In this document: one piece after another, positions 1 to 8,184 of the stretch
How positions within the stretch are numbered: the stretch's first letter is position 1
How the letters are laid out: each line of letters starts with the position of its first letter
Source of the DNA: Streptomyces lunaelactis
GTDB taxonomy: Bacteria; Actinomycetota; Actinomycetes; Streptomycetales; Streptomycetaceae
Direction of reading: 5' to 3'
Length of the DNA stretch: 64,000 bases
Assembly (NCBI RefSeq): GCF_003054555.1
Contig: NZ_CP026304.1
Location: 496,001 to 560,000, forward strand
Translations under genes and position numbers: made by a program
The notes under the pieces: model-generated
Seen by the model: only the letters and a program-made list of their open reading frames with translations
Databases searched by the model: none
Told to the model about the DNA's origin: nothing

Positions 1-63
1 CCAGTCGAGCGCGCGCAGGCTCGGCTCCGAGCCGTCGACTCCTGCATACAGCGACCTGTCCAC
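1..63 (-). CDS. Universal stress protein, N-terminal fragment cut by window edge
   Basis: Only the first 21 codons are inside the window. Read leftwards from a GTG at 63 they encode VDRSLYAGVDGSEPSLRALD, the usual first strand and ATP-loop start (GVDGSE) of the Usp family. A GGAAGG Shine-Dalgarno lies about 9 bases upstream of the GTG. The same opening pattern is repeated in the two-domain stress protein at 3588-4469, so this is probably a paralogue in the same stress-gene block. Domain count and C-terminus cannot be judged. Confidence 0.75.
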   Translation of the reverse strand, partial: MDRSLYAGVDGSEPSLRALDW

Positions 64-100
64 GGTGTCACCGCCTTCCCGACACACCCACTCTGGGGCG

Positions 101-280
101 TCACTTCGGACGATTCCACCGCAGGGCGTTGCCGGGGAGGGGCGAACCGGTCCCGGCCGGGGACATTCGGCCCATGCCGGCCTGGTCCGGATTCCGCGCG
201 GGGCACAGCCACCGGTTGAGGCTCCCCCGGGGCTCATCGGCCGTCCCCACCAGAGTGGTGACGGTGATGCGTACGGTCAT
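101..280 (-). CDS. Possible small protein, 59 aa, downstream of phosphoketolase
   Basis: This is an open frame from ATG 280 to a TGA at 101, with a GAGGAG Shine-Dalgarno 9 bases ahead of the start. It starts 35 bases after the phosphoketolase stop on the same strand, so it could be the last gene of that transcript. I recognise no family in the 59 residues; after a short beta-like start (MTVRITVTTLVG) the sequence is Pro/Gly/Arg-rich. The ribosome-binding site and the position support it, while the composition argues it may be spurious. No function is proposed. Confidence 0.3.
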   Translation of the reverse strand: MTVRITVTTLVGTADEPRGSLNRWLCPARNPDQAGMGRMSPAGTGSPLPGNALRWNRPK

Positions 281-314
281 GGCGAGAGCTCCTCTCGGTG
301 GATTGAGGAGGGGT

Positions 315-2714
315 TCAGCCGGTCCAGGTCCAGTCCGCGACCTCGGGCAGGTCGGTGCCGTGTTCGCGGATCCAGGAGTGGTGGCGGGTTCGGGCGTCGG
401 CCATCCGCTGACGTACGGCGGCGGCGCGCACGGCGAGCCCGGGGACGCGGTCGATGACGTCCATGACCAGCCGGTAGCGGTCCAGGTCGTTGCGGACGAT
501 CATGTCGAACGGGGTCGTGGTGGTGCCCATCTCCTTGTAGCCGCGGACATGCAGGTTGGGGTGGCCGGTGCGGCGGTAGGCGAGCCGGTGGATCAGCCAG
601 GGATATCCGTGGTACGCGAAGATCACCGGCTTGTCGCGGGTGAACAGTCCGTCGTACTCGAAGTCGCTCATCCCGTGCGGGTGTTCCTCGCGCGGCATCA
701 GCCGGGCGATGTCAACCACGTTGACGACCCGCACCGCGAGCTCGGGCAGATGACGGCGGAGCAGGCCGGCCGCGGCGAGGACCTCCTGGGTGGGTACGTC
801 GCCGGCGCAAGCCAGGACGACCTCCGGCTCGCGTTCGTGGTTCGTGCCCGCCCACTCCCAGATCCCGGCGCCACGTGCGCAGTGGGCCTTGGCTTGATCC
901 ATGGACAGCCAGTCGAAGCAGGGCTGCTTTCCGGCGACGATCACATTCACGTAGTCGCGGCTGCGCAGGGCGTGGTCGGCGACGGAGAGCAGTGTGTTGG
1001 CGTCCGGCGGCAGGTAGACCCGTACGACCTCGGGGCTCTTGTTGAGCACGTGGTCGACGAAGCCCGGGTCCTGGTGCGAGAAGCCGTTGTGGTCCTGCCG
1101 CCACACGTGCGAGGTGAGGAGATAGTTGAGGGAGGGAATCGGGGCCCGCCACGACAGTTGGCGGGAGGTCCTCAGCCATTTGATGTGCTGGTTGACCATG
1201 GAGTCGACGATGTGGACGAAGGCTTCGTAGCAGGAGAACAGCCCGTGCCGGCCGGTGAGCAGATAGCCCTCCAGCCAGCCCTGGCAGAGGTGTTCGGAGA
1301 GGATCTCCATGACCCGGCCGTGCCGGGCGAGGTGTTCGTCGGTCGGCTCGATCCTCGCCTGCCAGACCTTGTCGGTGGCGGCGAAGACCGCTCCGAGCCG
1401 GTTCGACGCGGTCTCGTCGGGCCCGACCAGCCGGAAGTCGCGACGGTCGCTGGAGTCCTCCATGACCATTTCGAGGAGATCACCGAGGACCCGGGTGGGT
1501 TCGTGCAGCGTCGCGCCGGGCTTGTCGACGGGGACGGCGAAGCGCTCCAGCGGCGGGAGGGGCAGTTCGCGTACGAGGAGGCCGCCGTTGGCGTGCGGCG
1601 TGGCGCCCAACCGGCGCGCGCCTCCGGGCACGCAGGCGAGCACCTCACTGGTCGGGGAGCCGTGCGTGTCGAAGAGTTCGTCCGGCCGGTAGGAGCGCAA
1701 CCAGGCCTCCAACTGCCGTAGATGGTCGGGGATTTCGCGCACGCCGGCCAGCGGCACCTGGTGCGAGCGCCAGGTGCCCTCGACGGGCTCTCCGTCGACC
1801 ACGGCGGGCCCGGTCCAGCCCTTGGGCGTGCGCAGCACGATCACCGGCCAGCGCGCCCGTTCCGTCCTGCCTTCCTCGCGGGCCGTGCGCTGCATGAGCG
1901 CGATCCGGTCCAGTGCGTGGTCGAGTGCGGCGGCCATGTCGCGGTGTACCTGGAGCGGGTCGTCGCCGGTGACATGGATCGGCTCGTGTCCGTAGCCGCG
2001 AAGCAAGTCGTCGAGTTCGGGTTCCGGCAGGCGGGCCAGGACCGTCGGGTTGGCGATCTTGTAGCCGTTGAGGTGGAGGATGGGCAGGACGGCGCCGTCG
2101 TGGACGGGGTCGAGGAACTTGTTGGAGTGCCAGGACGCGGCCAGCGGACCGGTTTCGGCCTCGCCGTCGCCGATGACGCAGGCGACCAGCAGGTCGGGGT
2201 TGTCGAGGGCGGCTCCGTAGGCGTGGGCGAGTGAGTAGCCCAGTTCACCGCCCTCGTGGATGGAGCCCGGGGTCTCCGGGGCGACATGGCTGGGCACGCC
2301 GCCGGGGAAGGAGAACTGGCGGAACAGGCGCTCCATGCCCTGCGCGTCCCGGCTGACGTCCGGATAGGTCTCGCTGTAGCTGCCCTCCAGCCAGGAGTTG
2401 GCGAGGACTGCGGGCCCGCCGTGCCCCGGGCCCCACACGCACAGCGCGTCGAGACCGCGTTCCTTGATGACGCGGTTGAGATGGGTGTGCACGAGATTGA
2501 GCCCCGGCGAGGTGCCCCAGTGGCCGAGCAGCCTCGGTTTGATGTGCTCGGGGCGCAGAGGTTCGTGCAGCAGCGGGTTGGCCATCAGATAGATCTGCCC
2601 GACGGCCAGATAGTTGGCCGCCCGCCAGTGGGCGTCAAGGGTGCGCAGTTCCTCGTCGGTCAGTACGGTCGGTTCCGTCCGTACGGTGCTGTCCTGGTGC
2701 TTGGCCTCGGGCAT
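315..2714 (-). CDS. xfp: Phosphoketolase (xylulose-5-P/fructose-6-P), 799 aa
   Basis: This thiamine-diphosphate enzyme splits xylulose-5-phosphate or fructose-6-phosphate with phosphate to give acetyl phosphate plus a triose or tetrose phosphate. The 799 residues match the family length of about 790-800. Visible family blocks are [10 protein letters not shown] near the start, the cofactor segment [20 protein letters not shown] and GYGHEP. The frame stays open about 590 bases further upstream, but that part overlaps ppk2 on the other strand. I chose ATG 2714 because GGAG precedes it and the protein begins like known homologues. It is divergent from ppk2 with 37 bases between starts. With ppk2 and the stress proteins it suggests energy metabolism under hypoxia or stationary phase. 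Confidence 0.95.
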   Translation of the reverse strand: MPEAKHQDSTVRTEPTVLTDEELRTLDAHWRAANYLAVGQIYLMANPLLHEPLRPEHIKPRLLGHWGTSPGLNLVHTHLNRVIKERGLDALCVWGPGHGGPAVLANSWLEGSYSETYPDVSRDAQGMERLFRQFSFPGGVPSHVAPETPGSIHEGGELGYSLAHAYGAALDNPDLLVACVIGDGEAETGPLAASWHSNKFLDPVHDGAVLPILHLNGYKIANPTVLARLPEPELDDLLRGYGHEPIHVTGDDPLQVHRDMAAALDHALDRIALMQRTAREEGRTERARWPVIVLRTPKGWTGPAVVDGEPVEGTWRSHQVPLAGVREIPDHLRQLEAWLRSYRPDELFDTHGSPTSEVLACVPGGARRLGATPHANGGLLVRELPLPPLERFAVPVDKPGATLHEPTRVLGDLLEMVMEDSSDRRDFRLVGPDETASNRLGAVFAATDKVWQARIEPTDEHLARHGRVMEILSEHLCQGWLEGYLLTGRHGLFSCYEAFVHIVDSMVNQHIKWLRTSRQLSWRAPIPSLNYLLTSHVWRQDHNGFSHQDPGFVDHVLNKSPEVVRVYLPPDANTLLSVADHALRSRDYVNVIVAGKQPCFDWLSMDQAKAHCARGAGIWEWAGTNHEREPEVVLACAGDVPTQEVLAAAGLLRRHLPELAVRVVNVVDIARLMPREEHPHGMSDFEYDGLFTRDKPVIFAYHGYPWLIHRLAYRRTGHPNLHVRGYKEMGTTTTPFDMIVRNDLDRYRLVMDVIDRVPGLAVRAAAVRQRMADARTRHHSWIREHGTDLPEVADWTWTG

Positions 2715-2751
2715 GAGTGACTCCGTAATGTCATCGAGCTGAGGAGGCGGC

Positions 2752-3570
2752 ATGGCCGGCAAGAAGGAGCGGCCGGTGGCGACACTGCCGCGATCGGTGT
2801 ACGAGCGGGAGCTGCTGAGGTTGCAGACGGAGCTGGTGAAGGTCCAGGAGTGGGTGCGGGCGGAGGACGCCCGGCTGGTGGTGGTGTTCGAGGGGCGGGA
2901 CGCGGCGGGCAAGGGCGGCACCATCAAACGGGTCGCGGAACACCTCAACCCGCGGGTCGCGCGGACCGTGGCCCTGCCCAAGCCCACGGAGCGCCAGCGC
3001 ACCCAGTGGTACTTCCAGCGGTACGTCGAGCACCTGCCGGCCGCCGGAGAGATCGTCCTGTTCGACCGGAGCTGGTACAACCGCGCCGGCGTCGAGCATG
3101 TGATGGGTTTCTGCACGAAGGAGGAGCACCAGCGTTTCCTCCACCAGTGCCCCATCTTCGAGCGGATGCTGGTCGAGGACGGGGTCCTGCTGCGCAAGTA
3201 CTGGTTCTCGGTGAGCGACGCCGTGCAGGAGCAGCGGTTCAGGCGCCGGCTCCAGGACCCGACGCGACGCTGGAAGCTGTCGCCGATGGACCTCGAGTCG
3301 ATCACCCGGTGGGAGGCCTACTCGCGGGCCAAGGACCAGATGCTGGTGCACACGGACATCCCGGAAGCACCGTGGTACGTCGTGGAGAGCGACGACAAGC
3401 GCCGGGCACGGCTCAACATGATGGCCCATCTGCTCGGCTCCCTTCCGTACCACGAGGTGCCGCCGCCGGTGCTCGAACTTCCGGCCAGGCCACCGTCCAC
3501 CGGCTACGTCCGCCCGCCGCGGGATCTGCAGACGTACGTCCCCGACCATGCGGCCCATCTGACGGACTGA
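2752..3570 (+). CDS. ppk2: Polyphosphate kinase 2 family protein, 272 aa
   Basis: Single-domain PPK2 enzymes move phosphate between polyphosphate and nucleoside mono- or diphosphates in the cytosol. The sequence shows the PPK2 Walker A loop ([14 protein letters not shown], about residues 48-61), Walker B with the catalytic Asp-Arg pair ([11 protein letters not shown], about 102-112) and the lid region that follows. The length of 272 aa is normal for a one-domain PPK2. A GAGGAGG Shine-Dalgarno stands directly before ATG 2752. It is divergent from xfp and converges on the stress protein gene ending at 3588. Which nucleotide it prefers cannot be told from sequence alone. Confidence 0.93.
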   Translation: MAGKKERPVATLPRSVYERELLRLQTELVKVQEWVRAEDARLVVVFEGRDAAGKGGTIKRVAEHLNPRVARTVALPKPTERQRTQWYFQRYVEHLPAAGEIVLFDRSWYNRAGVEHVMGFCTKEEHQRFLHQCPIFERMLVEDGVLLRKYWFSVSDAVQEQRFRRRLQDPTRRWKLSPMDLESITRWEAYSRAKDQMLVHTDIPEAPWYVVESDDKRRARLNMMAHLLGSLPYHEVPPPVLELPARPPSTGYVRPPRDLQTYVPDHAAHLTD

Positions 3571-3587
3571 GACGGCGGCCATCACCG

Positions 3588-4469
3588 TCACACCCACTGG
3601 GGCACGACGGCCACAGGACAGACGGCACGGTGCAGCACCGCGTGGGCGACCCGGCCGAGCTGAAGCCCGACGTGCCCGTGGCGTCGCTCGGCGCCGACGA
3701 CCAGCAGATCGGCGGTGGCCGAGGCGTCCATCAGCACCGTGCGGGCGGGGCCTTCGACGGTCCGGCGGTGCAGCTCGACGGACGGATGCTCCGCCACGGC
3801 CGCGCGCAGCGCCTCTTCCACGGTCTCCGCTGCCCGGTTCTCGTCATAGCGGGCAGGCTCCCCCGCCGGCAGAGGGTGCTCGGTGGTCTCGTGCGCCGGG
3901 CGCCGCCAGGCGCGTACGGCGTGCAGCTCGGCATGCCGCACCTCGGCCTCAAGGAAGGCGAACCGCACGGCGGCCGATCCTTCCGGCGGCTCGTCGACGC
4001 CGAGGACGATGCGCTGATGAATTCCGCGGCCGGGCCGGCTGTCGTGGCCGCCGCGGAGCACGATCACCGGGCAGTCGGCACGGGCGGCGACGGCCAGGCT
4101 GACCGAGCCGAGCAGCAGCTCGGCGATGCCGCTGCGCCCGTGCGAGCCGATCACCAGCGCGGAGGCGTTGCGGCCCTCGTGCAGGAGGGCGGTCACCGCG
4201 TCCTCGGGCAGGATGTCAGTGGAGATCTTCAGATCCGGGCTGCGGCGGCGGGCGCGGTCCGTGGCCGAGGCGACGATGTTCTCGGCGAGCACTCGCTCCG
4301 AGGGCTTGCCCAGGTCGTCGGCGAGCGCGGCGCCTTCGTACCTCTCCCACAGCGAGGCATTCACCAGGCGCAGGGGCGCTCTGTGCAGAGCGGCCTCGTC
4401 GGCCGCCCAGTCCACGGCTCTCAGACTCGACTCGGAACCGTCCACGCCCACTACCAGGGGCAGCTCCAT
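3588..4469 (-). CDS. Universal stress protein, tandem two-domain type, 293 aa
   Basis: The protein has two Usp domains in tandem. Domain 1 (about residues 1-145) opens with LVVGVDGSESSLRAVDWA and closes with the nucleotide-loop pattern VIGSHGRSGIAELLLGSVS. Domain 2 (about 155-293) ends in VVGAERRHGHVGLQLGRVAH, which departs from the G-x2-G-x9-G-[ST] consensus, so ATP binding is likelier in domain 1. I place the start at ATG 4469 because GGAAGG sits 8 bases upstream; a GTG nine bases earlier overlaps that ribosome site. Its stop lies 17 bases from the convergent ppk2 stop. The precise client or signal is unknown, as for most family members. Confidence 0.9.
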   Translation of the reverse strand: MELPLVVGVDGSESSLRAVDWAADEAALHRAPLRLVNASLWERYEGAALADDLGKPSERVLAENIVASATDRARRRSPDLKISTDILPEDAVTALLHEGRNASALVIGSHGRSGIAELLLGSVSLAVAARADCPVIVLRGGHDSRPGRGIHQRIVLGVDEPPEGSAAVRFAFLEAEVRHAELHAVRAWRRPAHETTEHPLPAGEPARYDENRAAETVEEALRAAVAEHPSVELHRRTVEGPARTVLMDASATADLLVVGAERRHGHVGLQLGRVAHAVLHRAVCPVAVVPQWV

Positions 4470-4559
4470 CGAACTCACCTTCCTTCGGGGCCTCGCCTTA
4501 CGTCATCGAAGCACTCGCCGACCGAGGTCACCTGCCGGGACACGGAGATCTGTTCTCCG

Positions 4560-4958
4560 TCACGGGTGGGGGATCACCACGACGGGCGCGGTGGCGTGGT
4601 GCAGTACGGCATGGGTGACGGGCCCGATGTGGGTTCCGAACGGCGAGCGGCGGATGCGGCGCCCGACGACGACCAGCAAGGCGGCGGCCAGTTGGCGGCT
4701 GAGCCGGAGCGCCTCGGCCGCCTCGCGTGGAATCCTCCCCCGGCCTCCGGCCGTGGGTGCCCCCATCTCGCTTCGCTCGGCCCAGTGCTGCTGGGTCTCT
4801 TCGCCGAGAAGAGGAGCCCGAGCCAGGGGCGGCACCGGCTCCCAGACGTTGACCAGCCTCAGCGGCAGGCCGCGCATCTTCGCTTCCCGGGCCGCCCACT
4901 CCGCAGCGGCGTGGCTCTCGGGTGATCCGTCAAGGCCCACGGTGACAGTGCGGGTCAT
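4560..4958 (-). CDS. Chimeric short universal stress protein, 132 aa
   Basis: This Usp-fold protein starts normally (TVTVGLDGSPESHAAAEWA) and ends like the second domain of a two-domain stress protein (VVVGRRIRRSPFGTHIGPVT, then a HAVLHH segment). The middle is anomalous. After EETQQHWAER comes an in-frame tract SEMGAPTAGGRGR encoded by a short G/C palindrome-containing repeat, and then the sequence jumps to domain-2-like residues. I infer a two-domain parent that lost roughly 150 residues in frame, leaving the start of domain 1 joined to the end of domain 2. A TGGAGG ribosome site precedes ATG 4958, so it may still be translated. Function is doubtful. Confidence 0.7.
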   Translation of the reverse strand: MTRTVTVGLDGSPESHAAAEWAAREAKMRGLPLRLVNVWEPVPPLARAPLLGEETQQHWAERSEMGAPTAGGRGRIPREAAEALRLSRQLAAALLVVVGRRIRRSPFGTHIGPVTHAVLHHATAPVVVIPHP

Positions 4959-5048
4959 GGTGCACGCCTCCAGGGGAGCGTGGTGGATCCATCGGGTGAT
5001 CCGCTTCCAGCGTCGTGGTCGCGGCGGGCATACAGGAGGGGCCGCAGG

Positions 5049-5082
5049 TCCCGGACAGGGGCCGACCGGCCCCTGTCCGGGA
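5049..5082. terminator. Perfect 15-bp hairpin with tetraloop
   Basis: The arms TCCCGGACAGGGGCC and its exact complement are separated by GACC. The hairpin resembles a strong GC-rich actinobacterial terminator, but it stands between the divergent starts of the short stress protein (4958, minus) and the STAS relic (5146, plus), where no visible gene ends. It may mark the end of a gene that has been deleted. Confidence 0.6.
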
Positions 5083-5145
5083 GGCCTGTCGCGCTTTCAG
5101 GGCTTCCGGTGGGAGCACAGAAGTGCACTACGTGGCGAGGGGGCG

Positions 5146-5412
5146 ATGGTGCCTTGCCGGGCCCTTGCCAACGCCGAGGACTTCCGCCGCCGCGCACTCG
5201 CCGCCGTCATAGAGCAGACGAGCCGGGTGAACTGGTTCGTGCTCAACACCGAAGCCAACGTGGAAGTGGACATCACCGCCCTGGACTCCGTCGACTCCCT
5301 GCGCCGCGAACTGGGCGCACGCGGCATCGTGTTCGCGATGGCCCGGGTCAAACAGGACCTGCGCGAAGAGCTTGACGCCTACGGACTCACCGAATCCGTC
5401 GGCCCGACCTGA
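5146..5412 (+). pseudogene. STAS-domain C-terminal remnant of a SulP anion transporter
   Basis: The 88 residues from ATG 5146 match the cytoplasmic STAS tail of SulP sulfate-permease-like transporters: NAEDFRRRALAAV, then WFVLNTEANVEVDITALDS, then GIVFAMARVKQDLREELDAY. All membrane helices that should precede it (about 400 residues) are missing. The sequence before 5146 in the same frame is not transporter-like. A G-rich stretch before the ATG could act as a weak ribosome site, so a free STAS protein is possible, but a truncated gene is the simpler reading. Confidence 0.75.
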
Positions 5413-5539
5413 TCTTCCCGACCCTGCCCACTGCGGTGGCCGCCTACCGGGAGTGGTCCCGCCGCCGACCGTCATAAGCCCCCTCGTGGCCCACGGCGGC
5501 CGGCGTCAGTGCCCTCAGCCGGGAGCCGGGACGAGTGTG

Positions 5540-5602
5540 TTCTCGCGCGAGACGCCGTACAGCTACCTCATGACCCGCCGCATCGAGCGGGCGATGGCGT
5601 TG
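5540..5602 (+). pseudogene. Relic of an AraC-family DNA-binding domain
   Basis: Twenty-one codons read FSRETPYSYLMTRRIERAMA followed by L, the signature of the linker helix and first helix of AraC/XylS HTH domains (…PYxYLxxRRIERAMxLL…). The rest of the domain is absent and the frame degenerates. AraC regulators often sit beside glyoxalase-fold genes in Streptomyces, and the next gene is one, so this looks like the deleted regulator of that neighbour. The remainder of 5413-5699 shows no other gene. Confidence 0.55.
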
Positions 5603-5699
5603 CCGGCGTGTGTGGCGAAGGTGCGCACCCGGCCGACCGGAGACGTACCGAGCAGGATTCGAGAAGCGGTCCGCGAAACCGCGCTCTAGCGTTGGCCGC

Positions 5700-6110
5700 A
5701 TGACCATCGCACTCCAGTACTGCAGTATCACCGTCAACGACCCGGACGAGGCGCTCGCCTTCTACCGCGACGCGCTCGGCCTTGAGGTGCGCAACGACGT
5801 CGCCTCTGGCGGATTCCGCTGGGTCGCCCTCGGCAGCGCGACCCAGCCCGGCCTTGGGATCGTGCTCTCGGAACCGCACGCCGGCCGATCCCAGGCCGAC
5901 GGCGACGCCCTGCAGGAACTGCTCACCAAGGGCGTCCTGCCGGACATCGTCTTCCGCGCCGACGATCTCAACGCGACCTTCGAGAAGGTGCTGGCATCCG
6001 GCGCCGAGGTGCTTCAGGAGCCCATCGACCAGCCCTGGGGCCCGCGCGACTGCCTGTTCCGGGACCCCTCGGGCAACATGGTGCGGATCTCGCAGGCGCC
6101 CAGAGCGTAG
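5700..6110 (+). CDS. VOC (glyoxalase/bleomycin-resistance fold) protein, 136 aa
   Basis: This is a single vicinal-oxygen-chelate protein with paired beta-alpha-beta-beta-beta modules. It starts ALQYCSITVNDPDEALAFYR, continues with a GFRWVALGS strand and ends GPRDCLFRDPSGNMVRISQ, the usual C-terminal module. Such proteins bind a metal and act as dioxygenases, isomerases or antibiotic-binding proteins; the subgroup is not clear here. I chose ATG 5700 because the residues before it in frame are not VOC-like. An AraC-regulator relic lies just upstream and an esterase relic follows, so the original operon is broken. Confidence 0.88.
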   Translation: MTIALQYCSITVNDPDEALAFYRDALGLEVRNDVASGGFRWVALGSATQPGLGIVLSEPHAGRSQADGDALQELLTKGVLPDIVFRADDLNATFEKVLASGAEVLQEPIDQPWGPRDCLFRDPSGNMVRISQAPRA

Positions 6111-6131
6111 CCGCCGTCTGGCGACCAGATT

Positions 6132-6522
6132 CGTCTGACGGAGGACGAGTTCGAACAGCTCTCGGCGGCGTTCTTCAGGACGCCTGCGACCCGCCTGGCA
6201 CTCGCCGAGCGCCGAGCAACCCGTGGGCATCCCGTGGGCATCCCGTCCGGGCTTATCAGTTCGACCTCCGCACGCCCGCGCACAACGGTCAACTGGCCGC
6301 CGCGCACTGCCTGGAGCTGCGATTCACGTTCAACAAGTTCGACAAGTGGTCGCAGGCACCGTTCCTGACAGGCCTCAGCCCCAGGGTCCGAGACGCCTCG
6401 CCACAACCATGCACCAGTCCTGGATCTCCTTCATCCGCACCGGCAGTCCCAGCCCCCACCCCATGCCGAACTGGGATCGATACGACCGGAACTCCCGCAT
6501 CACGATGAGCCTGGACACCGTC
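6132..6522 (+). pseudogene. Carboxylesterase type B, C-terminal fragment with two frameshifts
   Basis: Three consecutive frames encode pieces of the C-terminal part of a type B carboxylesterase: FFRTPATRLALAE with TRGHPV, then YQFDLRTPAHNGQLAAAHC with FNKFDKWSQAPFLTGL, then TTMHQSWISFIRTGSPSPH and NWDRYD. The first break is an exact 11-bp tandem duplication (GGGCATCCCGT at 6225-6235 and 6236-6246). Removing one copy restores PVRAYQFD. The second is a one-base loss near 6397. The N-terminal catalytic part is absent. A hexanucleotide ACCGCC run follows the recognisable part at about 6525-6550. Confidence 0.8.
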
Positions 6523-7251
6523 ACCGCCACCGCCACCGCCACCGCCACCAGCGGCCTCGCCGGATACTGGCGGCTGACCCCTCAGCCACCCATCGCCGTT
6601 GCAAGAACCCCGGCGACAATGGTGACCACGGCAAGGCCGACCATCGCCACCCGCACCGCCATCACCCCCCGGGCTGTGAAGGACGGGGAGGCAGACCGGG
6701 GGGCACCACCCATGCCGTGGGGGAACGTTGTTCCCCCGGGGATGCCCGATGGGCCCGGACGTCAGCCTCCCGCAGCTGCACACACCACATGCAGTCGTCT
6801 TCTTCATGCACCCGAGAGGCGAGCCAATAGGCGCCCATGAGCCGGGCATCGGGAACCGGGATCGGGTCACTTCCGGAGGCATCCATGCCCGGCCAAACGA
6901 CGCAATCCAACCAAGGCAACGGCGGCTCACCACCATGCAACCGAACCGTCACCCGTCCTTGAGGGGACCTCTTCCGCACACACAGCGATCAAACTTCATC
7001 GATGGTGATCACTCGGCTGATCTCCGATTGACTCGCGAAGTCATCCAATACTCGATGCCGACCGGTCGATGGATGTGCCGCTGCCCGTTGCGGCTGCGCT
7101 CAGGCCGGCGGCCCGGCCGCACCTCGCCTGGGCACCCTGGCCGAAAGGGGCTGTTCGGGCGACAGGGCCGCACCGTCGGCGCAGCCGGGCGCGACGGGAG
7201 CGGCTCGGGGCGGGAACCTGACCCCAAGCCCTCCCAGAAGAAGGTATTCCC
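6523..7251. other. 730-bp gap with a palindrome, no convincing gene
   Basis: No reading frame here resembles a known family. An exact inverted repeat GGGGGAAC-GTT-GTTCCCCC lies at 6719-6737 and could be an operator or weak hairpin. A 25-codon frame at 6885-6962 has a CGGAGG ribosome site but no recognisable product. The last 100 bases lead into the CBM48-like gene. Confidence 0.5.
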
Positions 7252-7527
7252 ATGCTTGAGCGCTCCTGTGGAAAGCAGCACACCGAGGTCACCTTCGTCA
7301 TCCCAGCGGACCAACCCGACGGTCAGGTCAGCGTCGTCGGCGACTTCAACGACTGGCAGCCCGGCACCCATACCTTTGCCGCCCGCAAGGACGGCACGCG
7401 TGCCGTCGCCGTCACACTGCCCGGCGAGCAGCAATATGAGTTCCGCTACCTCGCGGCCGGCGACTACTGGTTCGACGAAGACCAGGCCGACGGACACGAC
7501 GGCCGTAACGGAATCCTGCGCACCTGA
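7252..7527 (+). CDS. Stand-alone CBM48/isoamylase-N-like small protein, 91 aa
   Basis: The protein is one immunoglobulin-like carbohydrate-binding module of the CBM48/AMPK-beta type. It shows VTFVIPADQ, then the hallmark VSVVGDFNDWQPGTH with the sugar-stacking Trp, then LPGEQQYEFRYLAAGDYWF, ending ADGHDGRNGILRT. In other proteins this module is attached to glycogen-branching or debranching enzymes; here it stands alone. AGAAGG lies about 7 bases before ATG 7252. Binding to glycogen or another glucan is inferred from the fold only. No catalytic gene for glucan metabolism lies next to it. Confidence 0.8.
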   Translation: MLERSCGKQHTEVTFVIPADQPDGQVSVVGDFNDWQPGTHTFAARKDGTRAVAVTLPGEQQYEFRYLAAGDYWFDEDQADGHDGRNGILRT

Positions 7528-7809
7528 CCGGAGCCGCTTCGCTCACTCCGACCACCGGCCACGCTGTGCCCGTCCGACAGCAGCTGCCGAGGCGGCATTC
7601 ACGGCACGGCCGAAGCCCGCCGTACCGGGCGCGGGGAGCGTCTTCCGGATCGAGTTGGTCCAGAGCCGACGGGTGAACCATCGGTTGCGGTTTCAGTGGC
7701 AGGGGGTATGCGCAGAGGACGGCGCCAAGCGGTGTGCCATGCGGCGACCATGCCGATGACGTCACCTTGGTTCCTTATCTCTGACGGTGCAGCGAGGAGA
7801 GACGAAGCC

Positions 7810-8169
7810 GTGAGCAGCATCTGGGCATACGCGCAGGGAAGCGGCTACACCCCGGAGCAGTCGCTGGTGGGTTTCGCCGTCCAGGCCGCCGACGGGGCCA
7901 TCGGACAGGTGGACCGGCAGCAGGACCAACCCGGGATCCAGCACCTGGTCGTCGACAACGGCGTATGGCTGTTCGGCAGGAGTGTCCTCATCCCGGCCGG
8001 CGCGGTCACCCGCATCGACACCGGCGCCCAAACGGTGACGGTCGCGTCGACCTGGGAGGAGATCAAAGCCGCACCCCAGTTCGTCACGGACAGCGAGACG
8101 ACGGATCCCACGTACCTGGCGGCCGTCGGCACCTACTTCTTCTCGCTCGGTCTTACTCCGGCGTCCTGA
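7810..8169 (+). CDS. PRC-barrel-like small protein, 119 aa
   Basis: From GTG 7810, with an AGGAGAG ribosome site, the protein reads as a short beta-barrel. LVGFAVQAADGAIGQVDRQ is followed by HLVVDNGVWLFGRSVLIPA and AGAVTRIDTGAQTVTV, the pattern of PRC-barrel proteins (a ribosome-maturation/photoreaction-centre fold). The C-terminal 40 residues are less conserved and end in aromatic residues. The role is unknown; PRC-barrel proteins of this size are frequent in Streptomyces stress clusters. Its stop is only 16 bases from the convergent stop of the PAS-phosphatase gene. Confidence 0.75.
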   Translation: MSSIWAYAQGSGYTPEQSLVGFAVQAADGAIGQVDRQQDQPGIQHLVVDNGVWLFGRSVLIPAGAVTRIDTGAQTVTVASTWEEIKAAPQFVTDSETTDPTYLAAVGTYFFSLGLTPAS

Positions 8170-8184
8170 CGACCGTAACGAGCG

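Noticed and set aside
129..1721. Long plus-strand open frame opposite phosphoketolase
   Set aside because: It mirrors the xfp gene in the complementary frame, has no family resemblance and arises from GC-rich third positions.
2715..3305. N-terminal extension of the phosphoketolase frame
   Set aside because: It is antisense to ppk2; the ATG at 2714 with GGAG gives the normal family start and length.
2850..4925. 691-residue plus-strand frame over ppk2 and the stress genes
   Set aside because: Alternate-frame shadow of ppk2 followed by the antisense of a stress protein; no domain.
6519..6552. ACCGCC hexamer run as a regulatory or CRISPR-like repeat
   Set aside because: It is a simple microsatellite of about five units without spacers, next to a pseudogene.
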